Below, piece after piece: positions 23,589 to 35,420 of a stretch of DNA of 64,000 nucleotides. Below the pieces are notes generated by a model. The model was not told where the DNA came from and did no database searches. It saw nothing but the letters and a program-made list of their open reading frames with translations. Position numbers and translations under genes: made by a program. The first letter of the stretch is position 1; every line of letters begins with the position of its first letter. The DNA is taken from positions 105,451,548-105,515,547 of the forward strand of contig CM072884.1 of the NCBI GenBank assembly GCA_037013685.1, given 5' to 3'. The DNA is from Acridotheres tristis (Eukaryota > Chordata > Aves > Passeriformes > Sturnidae).

Positions 23589-26500
23589 CTCAGCCTCTGG
23601 CATCCAGAATCAAAACTTCTCAGCTGCCCCTGTATTTCTGTGGCTTAGTCTGCCTTCCTGTAAATTTATAGCTGCACATTGGATTCTTCCATTGATTTAT
23701 ATCCATCTTCTGCATTTCTGCAGGAGCCACCATGTCAACTCTCCCTTCCTTTCCCAGGCACTGTACCACATCTGTCTTTCATTTCAGAAGTTTCACACTG
23801 CTGAGAAAGCTTTTTGGCTATTTCTGGCCAGCTGCTCACTATGCTTTTACTGGACTTGTTTGTTTTGTAAAAGAAAAAACTATCCTACATACTAAAATCG
23901 TACAAAAGTGACAGACGTTTCAGAAATAGCAAATACTGGTTTGCTTGTTATTGTGCAGAAAACAAATTGCAAAACCTGAGGCCTGTGTTTTATATCTCAG
24001 AGTTCCAAGAATTTTAAAGCAACCTTGGAACGTATTACAAACTGCTGAAACCCACAAGGAAGCTGAGGGAGGAGACTGCACAGTTATGTTGAGAGGTTTA
24101 GAGCTGAATTAAGGTGCATTGCAAAAAAAGGTGGATAAAAAAAATTCCTTCCTTGGGCATAATCAAGTGTGGGTTAGTCGGATTAATGTCTGTGATTCTT
24201 TTCAAGACTGCCTCAAAAAAAAAAAAAAAGTAGATGAAAGCTTTATGAGTTTTCTCTAAATGTAATATGAGGTGTTAGTCATTTTATCATCTCTCAACTT
24301 TGTACGATGGATGCTAAGGTGACAGGCTATCCAGAAGCAGTGGAAATGAAAATGAGTCAGAAAACCTTAATTCTTCTCCTAGTCTTGCTCAGTAGTTTTG
24401 GCAAACATATTTCTTTGCTTCTGCTTGTTTTGAGCATTATGTAAGTGCTGGTTAATTCTAGTAATAGGCACGAAGGGTAGCAAGATTCCTGAAATAGAGT
24501 GGGAGGAAAAAATATTTTACTTTCCTCAATACAGGTGGAGAAAATAACCTGATTGAACTTCAAGATTCCAAAGAGAAAGAGCTGAAAAAATATTCCTACA
24601 AAATTCCAATAAACCTTTGAAATAAATGCTAAAAAAATACACAGTACATGTTTAAGCCATATTTAAGGGTATTCAATGTATATTTTTAGATGTCCTTTTA
24701 TATGAAAAAAAGTTATCAATTTTTTAAATTATAGTAACCTAATTACATAATTATGTGCAAAGAAATGTGCAAAATAGGTTTTGACTAGGAAACCATAGCT
24801 GCATAAGAGCCACTCCAGATTAAAGTCACCCTTTTCACCTGACTTTTCCTTCTCAAAACTCTGCCTTTCTTTTGCATCTTTGCCTATGCAGGCCACAGGC
24901 TGGAGGGGTGACTATTCAAAGTATAATGTGCTTCTCTTATTTAGAAATCATTCGTGTTCTAGACCTTCAGGGAGATGTACTGAAGATTAATATATGTCAC
25001 AGCAGCCAAACAAACATATTGTCAGATCCGCTGTCAGGACCACCTGCAAGCAAATTGATAGCTCATTTTCTAGACCAGGCTTCTAAAGTGAGCCTCAGGT
25101 TTTCTAGGGTCTATTTTTCCTTGCTTTTGAGAAGCAAATTTTCTCTGCTTTTCTTTAATGACATGGTCAGAGACACAATACACAGGTGAAAATTTATGTG
25201 CCTGATTCTAATTTATACTTTATAGTAAATTCTGATGTTTGGACAGCTAGCATATGTGATATCCATTATGATATCAGAGTGACTGGCAAACTGTGTAGGA
25301 ACACACACACTTTAGCAAAGACCAGTTAAACAAAAGACCTGTATTTGTTGCTGGGCATGCTCAATGCCTCTTTAAGTAGTTGCAGGGATCTCTGGAATTC
25401 CCTAAGTCATGTTTTTGAAGGAAAGTTGCAACCAAAGCAGATAGTTTGTGCATGAAAGTGAAAGACATAGAATATTTTACCTGTCACTCAATCAAATGAT
25501 GAAAAAGTAAAAAAGAGAAAAAGAAAAGAGTGGTTCTCACCTTGCTGGAACAGAATGGATTTGCAAGTTCTCAATCAAGCAGCAAACAGAAAAAAATGGA
25601 AAGGCTTTCTGCATCTTCTACCAATTCTCATTGTAATTAACATACTCTAGGTCACTTTTCTATTATTGTCTTAAATTACTCTATATGTGAATAAAGAACA
25701 TATGGCATTGGAGGTAATAAGCTGAATATTTTAACCTTTAGATCAAGTGGAGCTGCACATGAATTGAAAAGGAAAGAGACCAACCAACAACAGATAGCTG
25801 AGAAAGTATCTCTAAAGCAGGAGCTGTTAGGCCATGACCTCAGCAGGCAAGAACAAATCCATAGGAGGGTGAACACGAAGTGCTATGACCTGCAGGTCCA
25901 GAACATAAATCACAGCCATATTAGACCTTGCTTGAAGCCAGTGAGCTATGGTCAGTGGAGTTAAATTGTTTTCTTTGTTCTGTAACGGTTAGCAATGGAG
26001 CAAAACTAAAGGAGGATGAAGCTACAAGCATTGGACTTTTTAAAATTAAATTTCTAAGGCTGTTTATTTATTTACAGGAATTAATCAGAGTGCCTGATTG
26101 CTTTTCTCCTGTTTTAAAGTGAACAGTATTCATCTTCTATGTTAAGGTAAGAAAATGACCTTGCCGTCTTACAGAGACTGACACAGAATTTTTTTATTTT
26201 TTTTTTACTTCTGCCAACCAGTGAAGCAAAAGTTACAGACAAAAAAATCCCTCTGAAATTTTGGAAGCTGCAAAGTTTTTCACAATTGCTTGGAAAAAGT
26301 GAGAACAGAGTAAAGAAGTTTTCGTATATATTAGTCAGCAAAGAATACCTGTCTCAAGGGCTCCCAGTTTCCTGGTACTGCAACAATTTTATAATTCCAT
26401 TGAGACAGCAAATATGACAACATGGTAAAAATGGTTTTGTTGAAGCAGTCTGTGCATGAGAGAGATTCTCTGCCTGCATTCAGGAGACCCAAGAGATGCT

Positions 26501-28058
26501 CTCAGCTGCGTGCAGTACACACACCCAGAGGTTTCCTCTCAACTTTCATCTCTACATCATGGGGACTCCTGCTGCAGTTTTGTCAGCCCTGGTGTCCCTG
26601 CAGGGCTTGCCTGCTGCCTTCGGGCAGTCTGGCTCCCAGCTGAGGTTGGCTGATGACATCTGAGGGAGATACTGAAAGTGCTGGCTGAGTGATGTGTGTG
26701 TCTGGGCTTTCTCTGTGGGGAAAGGGCTGAACACACAGTACCTACATGGAGGATTTCCATAGAGCCAGAAAGGAGCAAAAGAGACAGTCCTCATTTCCAC
26801 GGTATGAGGAAACAAAATGCAAGATGAGATTCTTTCTTTATGAGTTTTTTGTTGGCAGGGCAGAGGAAAGAAAGGTCTTGAAGAACATCATGGGGCACAG
26901 GACCACACTTCAGGACCAGCCAGTGGGTCTGTGCAGGGGCTCCACTGCAAGGCTCCACCTGAGCTGCTACAGCCCACGAAGCTGGCTAAGCCACACTGTC
27001 TGAATGTCAAGAATGACCTGTTCTTCCTGCCTGTCAGCTGAGGGATCCTCCAACCATCTGGCTTGACTGTCTCAGTCTGTGGTGACTGCCTGTCACTAAT
27101 TTATGCATATATGATTTTGCTTTAAACAATCAAATGCTGACACCGATAGCAGAGCAAAAGTAACTGCAGTGGAGGCATTTGCTAGATTAGATTTATTTTA
27201 GCAGACACAATTTGCTGCCATATGTCAGACCCCCCTCTGAAGGCTCATTGGACAGAAACTTTTTACTGCCCACTGCCTTCAAAAAAATGAGCCTTTGGAA
27301 TTTTCATAAGCATTTTACCATTTTGGAAAGCACCACAACAAAATAAGAATAATAAATTAAATATATGTAGGAAATTTAATAAGGAAACATAAGCACTACT
27401 TTAATCTAGTTGTTGTTTAATCATTCTGTCATAATTACTACTGAGAAATAAGACCATAATCCCACCAGGTGAGTCACTAAAAGCTCAATTCCACGGTAAA
27501 TCACTTTGGAAGATGATGTCTGAAGAAAGCTTAGCATTCTCCAAATTCCAAAATGTATATGCCAGCCATCACTTAAATAGCATCTGGGATTTATTTTGAA
27601 TAGAAGCAGCCAGGGGCTTATATTGGCAAGAACAGCTGAAGAAACATTTTAGACCTTGACCTTCAACACTGATAAGGAGACAAAGCTGTTTTCTATAGTA
27701 TTTACTCTGAATGCTGTTTGTCTTTCTGCTTAGCTGCTACCTCCAGCTAGTCCTTCTGTTTTCTCATGTCAACCTTAACACATTTTCTCCATTAATCTCT
27801 TCATATTCTTTTGTCCTGTATCACCTCTTTTTCCTTCTTTCTTTTGTCTTGTCTCTGTTTTTACAGGTAAATCACTGTTTTTTCCTTCTTCCCATCTGAG
27901 TTTAAAAATAGTTTTTACCCTGGCAGTTGCACAGTAGCACCCTGAATACATATTACAGTTCATACTATACTTAGAGCATAAGCTTTTGAGAACTTGAACT
28001 ATCTTCCTATATTTCTCTGTATGATATAGGGCTGGGATCAGGGCTTACTGTATCAGGG

Positions 28059-28080
28059 ATAATAATAGCATAATAATAGC
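28059..28080. repeat. 11-bp tandem duplication
   Basis: ATAATAATAGC occurs twice in a row without mismatch. Confidence 0.8.
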
Positions 28081-28585
28081 ATTTTCAGACACCAATAAGA
28101 CAAAACTAATTTTCAGAACCTCTAATTCATTTAACTAGATATTATCTTTGCCTACACACAATTAAGAGGTAGAATAACAGAGACTAAATGGCAGCTTTAA
28201 GTAAGGTCTTTATATATTTATCTATGGCAAAGGGATATTTTATCCTGTGTATTGCTATATGAAATCATTATGTACTTTTAAATTATTTGCCATTCCAGTA
28301 ACATTCTTTCTTCACTATAACTCATCTGCCTAGCTCACCTACTGGCTAATGAACCTGCCTCAGAGTAGATAATGGCACTTTTGTAGTTCTCATTACTTTG
28401 CCATACTTTCTTATAAGCCTCTAGGTATACAGTACTCTTAATTTTTTTCTCTTTTCTGTGGGTCAAATTGTAGTTCTCCTGAAGACAACGATAAAACACA
28501 CTAATTTGTCACAGTGATCACTGTGGCACAGGTACTTTTCAGACTCTTCAAAAATGGTGTCTAGGCCTCTGTTCTGTTACCTAAC

Positions 28586-28712
28586 CTCTCTGCTGGGGGT
28601 TGACATTAACCCAAGCAGCAACTGGATCTTCAGCTAGCACAGGTGTTCGTTTGCACTCCACAATCTCCAGGTCCATCAGCTTGGGTGTCCCTGCATGGGA
28701 GGCATGGATCAG
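28586..28712 (-). CDS. Exon-like open segment, unidentified (speculative)
   Basis: On the minus strand a pyrimidine-rich tract ends in CTCCTGCAG at 28,713, a good 3' splice acceptor. The 127 bp after it stay open in the phase that reads LIHASHAGTPKLMDLE and, further on, CKRTPVLAEDPVAAWVN. At its end GAG|GTTAGG (GT at 28,585-28,584) is a weak 5' splice donor; if not spliced, the frame stops one codon later. The peptide has mixed composition unlike translated low-complexity DNA, but I do not recognise any family. It sits in a GC-richer islet, which by itself raises the chance of open frames. It could be a real or lost exon of a large gene, an exonised repeat, or coincidence. Confidence 0.2.
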
Positions 28713-29290
28713 CTGCAGGAGCAAAGAGGAAGGCTTAAAGTGAGAGCATGAGCTCTGCTCAGGGAATCTACACATACAGCTTTGTTAAACCAGGCCTTGC
28801 TCCCTAACAGAATTTAGAAATGTGCTACAGTTCTCCATCCTGCCCACTCGTGGTGAGCCCACTCAGCTCTGCCAGGGCCAGGCTGAAGGACCCAGGGCTT
28901 GGCTCTGTGGCCACTGTGGGGCAATGGAGCCTCTTGGTCCAGATCCCACAGGGACTGTAGCTGTGGACAGTTTCCAAAGTAATTTCAGATTTTCCAGGAC
29001 ATGTTGGTGGTGGCAGTGGTCTAGGCTGGCCCCAGGAGCTGGCAGGAGCACCTGGGGGCAGAGTCCAGTGTGGGAGGAGGTGTCCCTGTGCTGGCACCCA
29101 GCCCTCCAAGGCACAGGCTGTGTGCTCAGCCACGCCAGCCTGGCACCCCACCTGGGATCTGCAGCCTCACCTGCACTCCTGGGCCAGGGACACCTGCCAA
29201 GCCTGACCTCCAGAGTGTCATTAGGGGACTGTGCAGTGACAAACAATGACAAAAAGCCTTTGTCCTGTATAAATCATAGAATCGCCTGAG
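28713..29290. other. GC-rich islet without a recognisable gene
   Basis: This stretch is markedly richer in G and C than its surroundings and carries long overlapping open frames on both strands (up to 155 residues at 28,822-29,289 plus). Open frames are expected to be long in GC-rich DNA, and their tryptophan- and proline-rich translations match no family I know. The short word AAATCATAGAATC at 29,271 recalls a CR1 3' end, but the following bases do not continue the match. Confidence 0.5.
28794..28828. repeat. Short dispersed duplication, copy 1
   Basis: About 35 bp containing CTCCCTAACAG and AATTTAGAAAT match 30,756-30,791 with about 30 identical positions and one 1-bp gap. The word CATCCTGC also follows both copies about 15-25 bp downstream. 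The parent repeat is not identified. Confidence 0.6.
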
Positions 29291-30027
29291 AATGTGGGTT
29301 CAAAACCGTTGCATCCACTAAAAGAAAGAAATAGCACTGGGGCACTTTTACTGAAGCACAAAATATTTTAATGTACATTTTTACAGTCTCTGAATAATTT
29401 AGGAATGCAAACTCCATAGAACTTACCTTATTATTCCAATACTTTGTCAAGGTTATCTTCATTACACAGTGGTTTACCACATATAGAAAAGCTGTAGATT
29501 TGATTGAAAAAAGCTATTATAGCAGCCAGAAGCCCCTTGAATTATATGTGCCCATAAAAACCATTTGCAGTAGCTTTTACTGCATTTTTCTTGCATTTAA
29601 ACTCTGTCAGTTTTGGATATCTCAGAAGTCAAACACTGTTTTAAGATGCACTGAGTATGGAAAGAAAAGAGTCAGCACTGTGATATTAAAAAGTTTTTTT
29701 TTTAAAGTTTTTAAATATGAAGAAATGGTGATCTAGAAAACTAGTCTTAGCACCAAACAATTGACAAGGATACTCTCAATACCAGTTGCAGACATATAGG
29801 TCAGCTGCACAGAGTTGAAAGGCCTGGCACACTACATAATTTAAAAAATTAACCCTTCAGTGTGCAAGGAAATGCCCTTCAGTACAGTCCCCTGAAAACT
29901 GTCAGGAGATTGTGCCTTCTTTAATGCTTAAGAGGCTATTGACTAATATGTGATTCATAAATCCATTTCTGGTGCTGGCTCACAGAGGGATATGTGGACT
30001 GATCGTGGCCTTGCATATATTTTCCAG
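29291..30027. other. Anonymous AT-rich DNA
   Basis: No gene or repeat family was recognised. A chance open frame of 78 residues lies at 29,500-29,736. Confidence 0.5.
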
Positions 30028-30222
30028 CTGCAGAACTATCAGTCCACCCGCGTCACTATCCCCCTCAACAAACACCACCACGAGCAGAACACGTCGTCCT
30101 CTGAGGCTTCTCCTTCTGGAAAGACAGCCTGGAAGAGAAAACAGCTCCCACTGTACACAAAAGTGACAAAAGAAAGTGATGTAGGGAAAGAGGAGGAAAA
30201 GGAGAAACGAAGGAGCCACCAG
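30028..30222 (+). CDS. Exon-like open segment, unidentified (speculative)
   Basis: TATATTTTCCAG (ending 30,027) resembles a 3' splice acceptor. The following sequence reads LQNYQSTRVTIPLNKHHHEQ and then a serine-rich part, a KTAWKRKQLPLYTKVTKE part and a K/E/R-rich tail ending SHQ. CAG|GTGCAT at 30,222 or CAAG|GTGTGT at 30,236 could act as a 5' donor. The first 80 bp hold several CpG sites (CCCGCGTC, CACGAG, ACACGTCGTCC) inside an otherwise CpG-poor region, which is unusual for neutral bird DNA. The frame is open from 29,950 to 30,252. I do not recognise the protein. Alternatives are a fragment of a young GC-rich repeat, a retrocopy piece or coincidence. Confidence 0.25.
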
Positions 30223-30236
30223 GTGCATGTTCAAGG

Positions 30237-31690
30237 TGTGTTTGCAGAGTAGGTGCATGAGTGAGAGGCTTACAAACTGCTGAGATTGTTATTGCCAGTA
30301 GTTCCTATTCAACAGACATTTGAAAAAAATATCCATCATTTCTTTGATTCAATTTTCTCGATTCACAGCAACAAGGGAGAAGCACAAATTTTTCCCGAGT
30401 TCTGACAATCCCATTTTATAAACAGGGAAGCCTTGTTCTGTGACAGTACAAGTTGCATGTATTTCAAGTCTCATGTTTAATTTTCTCAAAACACAAAAGG
30501 TTTCTTAGGCTTTTCCAAATAATAGCAGATAAAGCTGTGCATGTATGTGTACCTGCACACATAGACACAAATAATTTTTCAAAGTTTCTTGCACATGCAA
30601 CAGGAATGTTACAGGCAAGAAAAGCTGGCTTGAAGGAACTGGTGTTGCTCACTGATGGAAAAATATAAGAAAAAGAAAGAAGAAAATACTATGACTTACA
30701 AGCCTATAGAGCAATTACAGGAAAATGCTTGTATTTTAGCTACCAGCCTCCCCAAGCCTTACTCCCTAACAGCAATTTAGAAATTTATGACATTATTATA
30801 ACGGTTGTGCATCCTGCATACTTCAGTAACCTACAGTGCATTAATATGGGTCTCCATAAATAAAATTCTGTCTTTTATGTATGCAACATCCACCCCCTCC
30901 CTTGCATTGCAAATTCCATTCCAAATTGTGCAAATTCAGAGGTGCTTAAACTTCTGCAAAACATAAGAGTTTAGCAGATTTACAGTGCAGTAAAAAAATA
31001 AAAGTCAACAGCATACCACCAATCTGTTCAAAACCAGACAGCCAAGAAAACATGTATACTTCCCAGGCTATTGCATATTCAAGCACTTTTGCCTAGCACT
31101 GCTTTCCTAGCTTCAGATCTATCTTTCCTCTTCATGCCACCCAAAATCCTATTTTAAAACGGTCATACAAATAATGCTGAAAATACATCACCTTGCAAAT
31201 TGTTATGGTTTGGGAACCCACATAGTTTTCTTCCCAAACATCAACAGGTTGAAGTCCCAGTTTGCCAGATGGGGGAACCCAAGTGATCAGATCAGTGAAG
31301 AACAGAAAATACCAAATACTTCACAGCAATAAATGATTACACCATTGTCCCTGGTGTGAAATCCTCCAAAGAAGCTCTGCCTGACACACGAAGCCAGTTC
31401 CTTTTAAAGCAGTATCTGTTCATCAGTGAGATACAGGGCAAAGAAAATAGTGAGGTGGAGCAGATGAGAGATTTAGGATCATGCAATACCTACTGGATGC
31501 TTAGGGGAGGGAAGGGAGGATGACAAAGGGAGAGATCAGATCAGGAAGGAACAACTACTGGAAAAGTATGAGGAGGGAAGATCAAAGAGTACACTCTCAT
31601 CTAAGCAGGCAGCTGAGCAGTTTATTTGGCAGAACATTATGTTTGATGGTTACAGTTTGTTCTATTTTCTTATTAAAACCTACTTGTAGT
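30237..31690. other. Anonymous DNA with one dispersed duplication
   Basis: Apart from the duplication at 30,756-30,791, nothing was recognised. The sequence at 31,201 begins TGTTATGGTTTGGGAACCC in the style of an LTR start, but I found no matching terminus or target-site duplication. Confidence 0.45.
30756..30791. repeat. Short dispersed duplication, copy 2
   Basis: Partner of 28,794-28,828, same orientation, about 1.96 kb away. Confidence 0.6.
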
Positions 31691-32605
31691 ATTCAGTAGT
31701 GGACGAGCATTCAGGGCAGGGGCAGGTGCCCACTGCCAGGAACCTTGACGGGGGCAGGACAGGAGCACCTTGGGGTGGGGGCACAGGCGAGGGCTGTGCA
31801 TGTGTGTGCTGGAGAGCTGCAGGTCAGAGCAGCAGCAAGTGGGAAACAGAAGAGCTATGAAAGGGGCTTTTCCTTCCCTGATGCTGGGGGTCAGGTTCAG
31901 GAGTGTCTGGAGCTGGGATCTGGGATGAAATGAGCACCCACAGGGAGGGAAGATCTCCTGGGTCCCACAGTCCACCAGGTTCAGCTGCCTCAGGCAGAGT
32001 TAAGCTGTTTGATCAGTCATCACAGTCCCATTAGGGACACAGGGCTGTATCAAATGTAACTGCTCAGCTGTGCTGGCTGCAGTGGCTGGACAGTGTCACT
32101 TTGCTCCTACTTTCTTGTAAAGCATCAGTAGGATAAGGAAGATTGTCCAGACTGCCATGCCAGCAGTGCTGCAATTCTTGCCTTCAGTCCTGTGACAAGT
32201 CTTTCAGCCCCATAACACAGATGTTGAAGAGAGAGACTGAAGCACAGAACAGCCAAGGAAGTGTGTGATGACTGTGATGGAATTAGCTGCAAGTTGTTAC
32301 TGCAATGCTAAGGAAGAGCAGACCTGCTGGCAAGAGGAAGTAATCAAAAGAAGAATGCAAATATTTCTTTTCTTAACTGACTTCAAGGTCTAATAAACCT
32401 CTTCAGCTTTTCTTCTATGAAAAAGAACACTTTTCAAGTAGCCGTACGATTTCAGCTTCAGAAGTACGGTTTATCCAGAGATTTTTTTTCTTCATTCAAA
32501 ATGAGTTAAAGATACATCTAACAGAAGACTCTCAAGATGCAAAATCAAGGGATGTATTTTTATAAAATCCACAGAGCAGAAGACAAAATACACACATACA
32601 TGCAT
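31691..32605. other. GC-rich islet passing into anonymous DNA
   Basis: The part from about 31,690 to 31,990 is rich in GGGG and CAGG words and has overlapping open frames on both strands without a recognisable domain. The rest is anonymous. Confidence 0.5.
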
Positions 32606-32625
32606 TAGATAGATAGATAGAAAGA

Positions 32626-32661
<36 letters not shown>

Positions 32662-32662
32662 T
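32606..32662. repeat. Compound GATA/GACA tetranucleotide microsatellite
   Basis: A run of about ten TAGA units (one interrupted as AAAGA) passes directly into about four to five CAGA units and then ATATGGATATATG. The long, nearly pure tract predicts length polymorphism. Confidence 0.95.
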
Positions 32663-34799
32663 ATGGATATATGTATCTGAGATGTTAAATCTTCTTTGTA
32701 CACTAATCATAAGACTTTTACACCAATCAATTAATCACTTCAGTTCCCAATAAAGCAGCTTGCGACAACAAATGAAATTTGCTGAGCAACCAGAAGGCCA
32801 ACAATTTTTGACAGTGATAGTCCAAAGAGAAGGAAGCAAGTTTCAGAGATGATCTTACATCCTTGAAAAAGTATTTTCTAATTTGATTAGGTAGCAATTA
32901 GTGTGAGAGCCTCTGTCGATTTCAATCATTATGGTGAGCTCCAGAAATACTGCTGAATTTGGAAGAATCCAGGATTCAAATCAATTTATAATGCTCTGGA
33001 GAACCATTGCACATCTGGATATACTATACAACAATCCTAGTTCCATTAAGTATTAATGGGTCTGATCAGTCACATCTAATAAAGGAAAAGCTGACTATTG
33101 TCTTACATTACATGATACTCCTAGAGCACAGTGAAAAAGAGTTAGCATCCTAGCAACTTCTCTGCCTTCATTTAAATTCATGTAAAATGGACTCCAAGCT
33201 GAGAAAAGGATTTCTCAAACAGCAAAACTCTGACAGCCTGGTAAATGTGACTGGCAGGACCACTGCTTCTGGACTTGTCTGCAAGAGCAAATGGCTCCTT
33301 TGGAGGGACATTCAAAGCTAAGCATGAGTGCAAGACTGAAGGTGAGACTGGAAACTGCTATTCCAAAACAGAGAGGGAAGGCAGATTGTCGTGCCAGAAG
33401 GAAGCAGAAAGGATTGATTAGATACTCCTAGAGACTTATAGGATAAAGTGCTTCTCATGCATGGTCCCTCATGCAACCCCTCCCTGCCCCTAATACATCA
33501 TTTATAAGCTGAAAACTACTCTGCCTGCTGCTGCTGCTGCTCTGTGTGAGGGCAAGAGGGAAACTGAAGGCTTTGTGCAGAGTGAGAGGCCATCCACAAC
33601 AGGTACCATGTGAACATTCAGATCCCTTTTCTGCCTAAGAAGACAAAAGAAAGCAGCTAGATCCATAAATCTACTCTCTGCATTCACGAGTGAGCAGGTG
33701 CTAAGAGTGGTTTTACTCATCTATGTTTCTGAGCATCTAACGAAGCTTTCCATAGATCAGGACCTCATTGCACTAAACCATTGCACAGTCATAAAACAAA
33801 GAGAAAGTCTCCTTGCCCAAGAGATTGCAGGAGACAATAGATAGATAAGGTAGAGGGAGTCTACAAATTCCACTGGCAAAATGAGCTGGATAATATTAGT
33901 TAAAATAAGAAACTGTGGTCTCAAATATTGCAGAGTTCTGATGACCCTGGACTGGAAATTTCTTCTCCCACACTGTAACCATTAACCTCCAAGCTGGCCT
34001 ATCAACACTTTGAATGCATCAGTGATCATCAAGGACTGATGTCAACATTAAAATCCTTCACTATAATAATTTTCCTGTTATTAAGAAAGATCATCCGAGA
34101 AAAATTGGACCAGTATTAAATTAATATATTCATACAATTTATTAACCAATGTAATAAGTTTACAATCTAATCTATTAAAAAAATAATCATACCAAAATAA
34201 ACATAGTTAAAACCACCCAAGTCAACATGTGTCAGGACAAAATATGTATTAGCAGATAACTACTGGTGATTGTGAATCACATAACAAGAACGGAAATGAA
34301 ACTTTTTGTTAACTTCAAGAGGCATCATGCCTACTTCTGATTATAATCTAGATTAAATTAATCTTGCATTTTAATGAACTGAGCCAACAAACCGATGCAC
34401 TAACAGGCAGCTGTTCATAGAAGTAATGCAATTTAATTTTGTTGTTTGTTTTCCATACACTGCTGTACATTTGTGAAAGAAAAAAAAAAAAGGAAAATAA
34501 GTCAATTCTATATACCACATGGCTCCTTAAGCACTTCTTATTATGTCTTCCAGGAAGACCTGTCTGTCTTTTCCACCCAAACCCTGATCTTGCTGATGAT
34601 GTTTCTGAAAGAAGCCAGGAGGGATAACCCAGCGCTAGACTGAGAGGAAAGTATCCAATATGTAAATTCTTGTTTTCTCTCCCTGCTAAAGAGAAATCCA
34701 CATTTCATTTGTTAAGAAAACAGTCTCCTTGAAAGCAAATTAGATGTCCAATTTTTAATTAATATAACGCAAGAAAGCATGTTTGTAATTTTTCCTTTT
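32663..34799. other. Anonymous AT-rich DNA
   Basis: No gene or repeat family was recognised. A short (CTG)6 run lies at 33,525-33,542 and an A-run at about 34,480-34,491. Confidence 0.5.
33525..33542. repeat. Short CTG trinucleotide repeat
   Basis: Six consecutive CTG units. It is not part of a recognisable coding region. Confidence 0.85.
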
Positions 34800-35420
34800 C
34801 TGCAGTGGTCCCCAGCCAGCTGACAGCTCATCACTGGAATGTCCTTTGGAAGCTGCTTGGTGATCCAGCCAGCACAAGTTTAGAGCTCCTGGAAGCCAAC
34901 ACAAGACTGGAAGGAGCCACATGGCCTATGTCCAAAACATATCTGATCCCCACATCCACAGAACCCCCTGACAGTTTCTCTCGTCCTCAAACATTCTGTA
35001 AATGCCCAAACAAGTGAAGCCTGGGAGGTGCTGCAGGTGTCCAAGGCGACGTGGTGCCCTCTATTAAACAGGGTTACCAGGTTACAGCAAAGGTCACACT
35101 GGCACAGCCTCTGGGGCATCTTGAGCTTTGGTGGTCACACGGTGCAGTCTGGACTGCTTCTGGGAGAAAGCTGTGACCCAAAGTTCCTGCTGCTCGAGCA
35201 GAAAACAGAGTGTCAGAACATTTCCTTTACTTTCAGCAGGTGCTGCTGAACCTGCACTCTGCCGTCCTCAGGAAGAAACACGGAGCTGGCCAGTGGTACC
35301 AAAAACTCAGCACTGCTCTCCCTCTGGCAGCTTCTCCAAATTCTTGTGTCAAACAGACCACTAAGCCTCATTTCATATCCAGAGGCTCATTTTCATCTCA
35401 TTCCCCAAGACTCTAAATGG
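34800..35420. other. GC-richer islet without a recognisable gene
   Basis: The composition shifts to higher GC with scattered CpG (for example AAGGCGACGTGG at 35,044). A pyrimidine tract ending TTTACTTTCAG near 35,237 looks like a splice acceptor, and the following frame is open to about 35,416 and ends in a stop. The peptide matches nothing I know, so I leave it uncalled. Confidence 0.45.

Larger units (their letters stand above)
21061..28585. other. About 7.5 kb of mostly anonymous DNA
   Basis: No gene or repeat family was recognised. Minor items are a 15-A run at 24,215-24,229, a 15-bp tandem pair at 23,559-23,588, an 11-bp tandem pair at 28,059-28,080, and a GC-richer islet at about 26,440-27,060. 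A 169-residue open frame at 23,386-23,895 (plus) is the longest outside repeats, but it has no recognisable motif and I do not call it a gene. Confidence 0.5.

Noticed and set aside
23386..23895. 169-residue open frame, the longest outside known repeats
   Set aside because: It has no recognisable domain, is cysteine- and leucine-rich in the way T-rich DNA translates, and lacks a convincing start or splice context. A frame of this length is not surprising in 64 kb.
29271..29283. AAATCATAGAATC word resembling a CR1 3' terminus
   Set aside because: The following bases do not continue into CR1 sequence, so the match is too short to call.
28822..29289. 155-residue open frame in a GC-rich islet with a long antisense frame
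   Set aside because: GC-rich composition alone produces long frames on both strands. The translation is Trp/Pro/Gly-rich and matches no family I know.
29290..29310. GGTTCAAAACC word resembling a tRNA T-arm
   Set aside because: There is no matching A-box or acceptor stem at the right distance, so it is not a tRNA gene.
30410..30440. Possible minus-strand MIR 3' end (ATCCCATTTTATAAACAGGG)
   Set aside because: Only about 20 bp match and the adjacent core does not follow.
31201..32000. TGTTATGGTTTGGGAACCC as a possible LTR start leading into a GC-rich islet
   Set aside because: No matching terminal CA with a duplicated flank of GCAAAT or CAAAT was found downstream, so no element border can be supported.
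32207..32290. Possible minus-strand MIR tail (CAGATG...GACTGAAGCACAGAACAG)
   Set aside because: Similarity is suggestive but needs several gaps, and the core motif is not visible. It is below my threshold.
35210..35416. Acceptor-like site followed by an open frame, as a possible terminal exon
   Set aside because: Only one splice signal is present, the peptide is unrecognised, and the islet is GC-rich. The support is weaker than for the two listed exon-like segments.
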